Of a DNA stretch of 11,453 nt, positions 7,097 to 11,453 are shown one piece after another (position 1 is the first letter of the stretch; each line of letters begins with the position of its first letter). The notes under the pieces are model-generated. The model was not told the origin of the DNA, did not search any database, and saw only the letters and a program-made list of their open reading frames with translations. The translations under genes and the position numbers were made by a program. Origin of the DNA: Lachnospiraceae bacterium (GTDB lineage: Bacteria; Bacillota_A; Clostridia; Lachnospirales; Lachnospiraceae); NCBI GenBank assembly GCA_009774465.1, contig VSNT01000120.1, positions 1-11,453 on the forward strand, in the 5' to 3' direction.

Positions 7097-7127
7097 GTAA
7101 GGAATAAAAAAAATTTCATTTTTTAGC
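7085..7127. other. Probable junction between mobile element and split reductase gene
   Basis: Family-like reductase sequence begins around TQADFYLFHN (from about 7095 leftwards), while the recombinase operon's terminator hairpin occupies 7128-7156. The element end should therefore lie in this roughly 40-base interval, which includes an A/T tract at 7106-7113. The recombination core cannot be placed without the other end of the element or an uninterrupted relative. Confidence 0.55.
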
Positions 7128-7156
7128 GAGCCACAGACAATGCCTGCCTATGGCTC
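7106..7156 (-). terminator. Terminator-like hairpin after the recombinase operon
   Basis: On the minus strand GAGCCATAGGCA (7156-7145), loop GGCAT, then TGTCTGTGGCTC (7139-7128) form a 12-bp stem with two G-U pairs. Eight T residues follow at 7113-7106, about 14 bases past the stem. The hairpin lies 38 bases after the last recombinase stop codon. The gap before the T run is longer than usual, so termination is likely but not certain; a structured element end is an alternative. Confidence 0.6.
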
Positions 7157-7194
7157 ATATTATACCATTAATCTCTGTAAAGCGGAACAGGTAT

Positions 7195-8769
7195 TCATGC
7201 GGTAATTTCAGTCTCAAATGGATTGCCCACTTTCCACACAATCTCTATGGCATCCTCCCCATAGACAATAACCCTGTCAATCAACGCTTTCAGCCTTTCC
7301 TTATCAAAGGACTCCAGAACGGAAAGTTCTGCCAGTTCTTCGTCTGGTATTTTTTCCGGCTCTGATACTGTCCGCATACCGTTCAGTTCTGCTTGTGCTT
7401 CGCTCTTGATCTGTTCCAGTTCTTCCATTCTTTCCTTGCCTTTTTCAATCCGGGCAACATAATCCTCTCTGGCGATTGATCCGGCTTTATACTGTTCATA
7501 CAGGCGAACCTTTGTGTCCTTCCATCGTGCCATTTCCCTTGTGCTGTCAGCAACCATTGTCTCTAAAGCCGTTTTCCGGTCATTTGTTTGAGCCTTTTTA
7601 CGGATATTCCTTGTTTCTATCAGCATAGCCGCCATTCCCCTTACCTGACATAAAACAGCATCTTCAAGCTCTTTTATCCTGATGTTTACCCTCTGGCAGT
7701 CATTCTCTAACTGCTGTGTGCCAGTTCTGCAATAATATTTATCGTTTGTCCTGCTCCTGTGTTTCAGGGTTTTTCCACAGTACCCACAGATAAAGAAAAG
7801 ATTTTTCTTCCCTACCGCTCTACCGCTCATATCAAGACCAACAATATTCGCATTTGCCTTGTCAAAAAGTTCTTTGGATACAAGGGCTTCATGCTGGTTT
7901 TCCACAACAATCCATGTTTCCCTCGGCTGCTCTATCCGCTTCTTGTTGGTGTCCATTCCGCATTTTGCCTTGTTCCAAAACATTGTGCCAAGATACACTT
8001 CATTTGTAATAATGTCTTTTACCGCAGTGTTATCCCACTTCTTTATCTTTACATGCGGCTGTTTATCAGGAAAATTGTCTCCCTTTAGCTTGTGGTACAG
8101 ATACCTTGTCGGTATTTCTGCCTCGTTGAGCTGCCTTGCGATTTCAGAATGGTTTATTCCGTCAGCCGCCATTTGAAAAATTTTTCGGACTACCCATGCG
8201 GCGTTTTCATCAATCAGCAATTCATGCTTATCTTCCGGGTTCTTCCTGTACCCATAGGGTGCATACTGCCCGATAAACTCTCCGTTTCTTGCCCTTATAT
8301 CCCTTGCTGAGCGGACTTTCTTTGACAAGTCCGCACTGTACATTCCATAGACAAGGTTCTTCAATGCAACGCTCATACCGCCTGTCGCACCTAATCTGTC
8401 GCTGCTGTCATAATTGTCATTCACAGACACAAACCGTATCTGCAAAATAGGGAAGATGTATTCCAGATACCGCCCTACTTCAAGATAATCCCTACCAAAA
8501 CGGGAGAAGTCCTTGACAATGACCATATTAATGTTTCCGCTTTTTGCAGCTTCAATCAATGCCTGCACACCCGGTCTGTTGAAATTAGTACCGGAAAATC
8601 CATCATCACAAAATTCCGTGATACTGTATGACTGCCCCTGCATCAGTTCCTCTATATGCCTTGTAAGGAGTACCCTCTGTGCCGAAATGCTGTTGCTTTC
8701 TTCGTTCTTCCCTTTGTTTGTATCCTCATTGGAAAGGCGCAGATACATACCAATCATAACCGTATCCAT
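7195..8769 (-). CDS. Large serine recombinase (third of three in the operon)
   Basis: A 524-aa site-specific recombinase that cuts DNA through a serine-phosphate link. The N-terminal resolvase domain has Y9-L-R11-L-S13 (nucleophile S13), DGFSGTNFNRPG (56-67, with R65) and KDFSRFGRD (86-94, R90 and R93). The recombinase domain spans about 165-300 (PYGYRKNPEDKHELLIDENAAWVVRKIF), then a zinc ribbon C328-x2-C331-x15-C347-x10-C358, a charged coiled-coil region at about 395-465, and a C-terminal VIVYGEDAIEIVWK strand motif. All expected parts are present, so it looks functional. The ATG follows the upstream stop codon directly (TAA-ATG), with AGGGAGG inside the upstream gene's last codons, so translation is coupled. 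It is the gene nearest the element end. Related transposases such as TnpX and TndX act alone; here the division of labour among three is unknown. Confidence 0.95.
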   Translation of the reverse strand: MDTVMIGMYLRLSNEDTNKGKNEESNSISAQRVLLTRHIEELMQGQSYSITEFCDDGFSGTNFNRPGVQALIEAAKSGNINMVIVKDFSRFGRDYLEVGRYLEYIFPILQIRFVSVNDNYDSSDRLGATGGMSVALKNLVYGMYSADLSKKVRSARDIRARNGEFIGQYAPYGYRKNPEDKHELLIDENAAWVVRKIFQMAADGINHSEIARQLNEAEIPTRYLYHKLKGDNFPDKQPHVKIKKWDNTAVKDIITNEVYLGTMFWNKAKCGMDTNKKRIEQPRETWIVVENQHEALVSKELFDKANANIVGLDMSGRAVGKKNLFFICGYCGKTLKHRSRTNDKYYCRTGTQQLENDCQRVNIRIKELEDAVLCQVRGMAAMLIETRNIRKKAQTNDRKTALETMVADSTREMARWKDTKVRLYEQYKAGSIAREDYVARIEKGKERMEELEQIKSEAQAELNGMRTVSEPEKIPDEELAELSVLESFDKERLKALIDRVIVYGEDAIEIVWKVGNPFETEITA

Positions 8770-10461
8770 TTAAACTGCCTCCCTTTCCGCACTCATGCTT
8801 TTCAGGTCATTCAGTACATCCTCATATATCAAGTGTACCTCTACCCTTAAATTATCGTGTACCATAACCTTATCTACAAATGCTTCTACCATTTCCTTTG
8901 TGAGCTTGCGTTTATTAAGGTACTTTTCAACCACTGCTTTCCAGTCCTCGTCAATATGGAAGTCACTGGCAAATGCCGCCTGAGCCTTTAACATTTCGTC
9001 AAGCCTTGCGGACAGCTCTTTGATTTTTGCAGCATACTTCTCACTGATCTGCACATATTGTTCCTCGTCAATGAGCTTATCCCTGTAATCCTCAAAAATG
9101 CCTGCCTTGACTTCCGTTGTCTTTTGCAGTTCTTTTCTTATCCTGTCTGCTTCTTTGCCATAAATGTCATATTTTTTCAGGTTTTCCGTTTTGGCGTTCA
9201 ACCGCCTTACCGTTTCCTCTGTATCAATGCAGACTCTCATGTGTTCACGGATTTCATTGAATACTGCATTATTGACTGCATCCGCTGATATTTTGTGGCT
9301 GGTACATTCATTCTTGGCTGTATCAAGATACGTCTTGCATCTGTACGTCCTGCCCGTATGATTCTTGTTCTCTGTGCGAAATCCCATAACTTTTCCGCAG
9401 TCCGCACATACAATCTTTTTCCCGATCAAATTAAACTGTGCATGGTTAAAACCATTCCCGCCATGCGTATCGTGAAAGTTTTTTACATTCTTATCAAGCA
9501 TTTCCTGTACTCTGTCAAAATCCTCCCTGCTGATAAGCGGTTCATGCGTATCACGGATAATCACCCATTGATCCGCTGGCTGTTTCACCTTTTCGATAAT
9601 TTCCAGCTTGGAGCGTTTCTGCTTATTATGGACATAATCCCCTGCATAAACTTCACTGGTAAGAATATGCCTGACTGTAGTGCTTCTCCAATCCGTCATA
9701 TCCTCTTTGCCAATCTGTCCCCCTCTTTTTATTTTCTTATAAGAAGAAGGATTTAGCACTTCCTTCGACAATGTTCTACAGATTTCTTTCAGTGAACTTC
9801 CGGCAAGGAACATCTGGTATATCCTCACAACAGTATCCTTTGTTTCAGGATCGGGTATCAGGTGTCTGCCTTCCTTTAAATATCCATAAGGCACTTTGCC
9901 TGAACAGAATTCCCCATTGCTCCACTTTGCCTTATATGCCGACTTCATTTTGTCGGACAGGTCTTTCACATACATCTCATTCACCATGTTTTTCAGCGGC
10001 ATGAGCAGTTCTTCGCCGGACTTGTTGGAGTCATAACCATCTGTAACTGCTATAAACCTCACATCAAAAAATGGGAATACCCTTTCAATGTAGTTTCCTG
10101 TCTCAACATAGTTTCTGCCAAGCCTTGACAAATCCTTTACGACAATGCAGTTGAACAGTCCGCTGCGCATATCCCTTATCATTTCCTCAAAGCCCGGTCT
10201 TTCAAAGTTTGTGCCGGAATAGGAAATGTCAGCGTACTCCTTGCACACAACCATATCGTCATTTTCTGCCACGAACTTCCGCAAAAGCTCCATCTGTGTC
10301 TCAATCGTTGCTCGCTCCCTGTTGGCTTCTGTTTCTTCGGAAAGCCTTGCATACAGGGCAGCTTTATAACAGGCGGTTTTTACCGGAGCCGGAACTGTTG
10401 CAGCCTGTCCGCCTAAATCATTGACATTGACAAAATCAATCTTCTTTGACTTTCTAGCCAT
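8770..10461 (-). CDS. Large serine recombinase (second of three in the operon)
   Basis: A 563-aa recombinase. About 30 basic residues (MARKSKKIDF...) precede the catalytic domain, an extension absent from the downstream paralogue. Catalytic motifs: Y37-A-R39-L-S41 (nucleophile S41), YSGTNFERPG (81-90, R88) and KDLSRLGRN (109-117, R113 and R116). The recombinase domain runs about 180-320 (PYGYLKEGRHLIPDPETKDTVVRIYQMF), with a zinc ribbon C352-x2-C355-x19-C375-x10-C386, coiled coil at about 415-495, and a C-terminal VDKVMVHDNLRVEVHLIYED segment. The ATG at 10461 is chosen (GGAGG 9 bases upstream); a longer reading from 10521 would overlap the preceding gene. It begins one base after the upstream stop (TAG-C-ATG). 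It is clearly divergent from its neighbours, so the three are old paralogues rather than recent duplicates. Confidence 0.95.
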   Translation of the reverse strand: MARKSKKIDFVNVNDLGGQAATVPAPVKTACYKAALYARLSEETEANRERATIETQMELLRKFVAENDDMVVCKEYADISYSGTNFERPGFEEMIRDMRSGLFNCIVVKDLSRLGRNYVETGNYIERVFPFFDVRFIAVTDGYDSNKSGEELLMPLKNMVNEMYVKDLSDKMKSAYKAKWSNGEFCSGKVPYGYLKEGRHLIPDPETKDTVVRIYQMFLAGSSLKEICRTLSKEVLNPSSYKKIKRGGQIGKEDMTDWRSTTVRHILTSEVYAGDYVHNKQKRSKLEIIEKVKQPADQWVIIRDTHEPLISREDFDRVQEMLDKNVKNFHDTHGGNGFNHAQFNLIGKKIVCADCGKVMGFRTENKNHTGRTYRCKTYLDTAKNECTSHKISADAVNNAVFNEIREHMRVCIDTEETVRRLNAKTENLKKYDIYGKEADRIRKELQKTTEVKAGIFEDYRDKLIDEEQYVQISEKYAAKIKELSARLDEMLKAQAAFASDFHIDEDWKAVVEKYLNKRKLTKEMVEAFVDKVMVHDNLRVEVHLIYEDVLNDLKSMSAEREAV

Positions 10462-10462
10462 G

Positions 10463-11453
10463 CTACACCGCCTCCTTCCATTCAAAACGTACCCTGCCCT
10501 GATCGTCACAGACAGCCTCACAGCCCGCTTTTTGCAGGTTGTCGATAATTTCCTTGTAACAGTCCCCGAAACTGAAAATAACCTCTATGCTGCCCCTGTC
10601 GATGACCTTTACCCTGTCAATCAGTTCCACCGCCACATTCCTTGTCAGTCTGTCGATGTCCTGATGCTCTGCGAAATAGTCAAGCCATTTGTATTTATCC
10701 GTATTTGAAGCAAGTATATCCTTGATCTCCTGCTTCATCTTCCGCACCGCATCCTCTGCCGAGTTTCGTTTCTGCGTGTATGCCTCATGCAGCTCCATAT
10801 AGTCCTCTTTTGACACGATACCGTCCTTCATATCCTCATAGAGCATATTTCTAAGTTCCATGCACCGCCCAATCTCTGCTTCTTTCTGTTCAATGCGTTT
10901 TTCCAGTTCCTGAATGTCCAGTTCCTGAAAAGGGATTGTTGAAACCTTTTCCATGACCTGCTTCAAGTCAAGAATGTTGCTGATCTGAACCCTTAAAAGC
11001 TGCAAAACCGTTTCTTCCAGTCTGTCCACAGCGATACGGTGGTTGCTGCACTCCTTTGTCTCCTTGTTGCGGGAACACACATAATACTGGTATTTCTTCC
11101 CTCCGGCATAGGCGTTTTTCCTTACCATCGCCGCACCACAGTCGGCACAGACAATCAGCCCTGCAAGCGGATATACTTCTGTCTGCTTTGGTGAAATCCT
11201 TGTGTCCATGCCGAGAAGCCGCTGCACAATGGAAAAATCCCTGTCTGAAATAATGGCTTCATGGTTCTTCTCTATCCTTACCCAGTCCTTTTCCGGTTTT
11301 AAAACGGTCTTTTTGACCTTATGGTTCGGTGTTGTCTGCCTGCCCTGTACCAGATTGCCGATGTAAAGTTCATTCTCCAATATCCGTCTGACTGTTACGG
11401 AACTCCACACCGCCTTGTCGCTGGTTTTGAAACTGGTCTGGTAGTTGCTGCCC
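10463..11453 (-). CDS. Large serine recombinase, C-terminal part (first of three, runs off the right edge)
   Basis: About 330 C-terminal residues are visible; the resolvase domain with the catalytic serine lies beyond the window. The frame is open to the edge: GSNYQTSFKTSDKA immediately precedes VWSSVTVRRILENELYIGNLVQG, a signature of the recombinase domain of this family, so the GTG at 11410 is internal and not a start. Then come KDWVRIEKNHEAIIS, a zinc ribbon (C-x2-C-x20-C-x8-C, CADCGAAM...CSRNKETKEC), a long charged coiled coil, and the C-terminal VELIDRVKVIDRGSIEVIFSFGD segment shared with the other two. It ends KEAV-stop; the codons for those residues supply the GGAGG site of the next gene. 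Whether the missing N-terminus is intact cannot be judged here. Confidence 0.93.
   Translation of the reverse strand, partial: GSNYQTSFKTSDKAVWSSVTVRRILENELYIGNLVQGRQTTPNHKVKKTVLKPEKDWVRIEKNHEAIISDRDFSIVQRLLGMDTRISPKQTEVYPLAGLIVCADCGAAMVRKNAYAGGKKYQYYVCSRNKETKECSNHRIAVDRLEETVLQLLRVQISNILDLKQVMEKVSTIPFQELDIQELEKRIEQKEAEIGRCMELRNMLYEDMKDGIVSKEDYMELHEAYTQKRNSAEDAVRKMKQEIKDILASNTDKYKWLDYFAEHQDIDRLTRNVAVELIDRVKVIDRGSIEVIFSFGDCYKEIIDNLQKAGCEAVCDDQGRVRFEWKEAV

Larger units (their letters stand above)
7097..11453 (-). mobile_element. End of an integrative element with three serine recombinases (right part outside the window)
   Basis: Three consecutive large serine recombinase genes run leftwards and stop just short of a truncated chromosomal-type gene. 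Large serine recombinases are the integration and excision enzymes of many Clostridia conjugative and mobilisable elements and usually lie at one end. The left limit is estimated from where reductase homology starts (about 7090-7100); the right limit and all cargo are beyond the window. G+C is visibly higher than in the helicase operon. No conjugation, resistance or replication gene is seen here. Confidence 0.75.

Noticed and set aside
9295..9756. 153-codon open frame on the plus strand, and other plus-strand frames within 7150-11253
   Set aside because: They lie wholly inside the serine recombinase genes, which have full family motifs on the minus strand; no ribosome binding sites or recognisable domains.
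1..11453. CRISPR array, tRNA, rRNA or retron
   Set aside because: No regularly spaced repeats, cloverleaf, rRNA sequence or reverse transcriptase motif was seen on either strand.

Overview
All genes I can support lie on the minus strand. Low to moderate G+C, strong GGAGG-type ribosome binding sites, frequent GTG/TTG starts, a YARHG-domain lipoprotein, a 4Fe-4S aldo/keto reductase and tandem large serine recombinases suggest a gut Clostridia genome, probably Lachnospiraceae. This is inferred from gene content; no rRNA or tRNA is present to fix the taxon.

Layout from the left. (1) 1-1042: a two-component system, with an OmpR-family response regulator followed by the N-terminus of its sensor kinase, which runs off the left edge and probably starts at a TTG inside the regulator gene. 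(2) 1206-2636: a TetR regulator and a short-chain dehydrogenase separated by one base, behind a sigma-A-type promoter in which two matching palindromes flank the -10 box: a self-repressed redox or detoxification operon. (3) 2662-6062: a three-gene A+T-rich operon from one extended -10 promoter, encoding a 670-aa SF1 (UvrD/Rep-like) helicase with an unassigned N-terminal region, an unrecognised 216-aa protein, and a YARHG lipoprotein. The helicase plus unknown partner is the best candidate here for an undescribed (possibly anti-phage) system. (4) 6220-7096: a hairpin and the C-terminal part of a 4Fe-4S aldo/keto reductase that has lost its N-terminus. (5) 7097-11453: one end of a mobile element with three tandem, translationally coupled large serine recombinases, the first gene of which runs off the right edge. 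A terminator-like hairpin closes this operon just before the broken reductase.

Reading across: the simplest account is that a serine-recombinase element integrated into the aldo/keto reductase gene, so the missing N-terminal half and the element's cargo should lie to the right of the window. The A+T-rich helicase operon sits directly beside that target gene, so the locus may be an accessory-gene hotspot.
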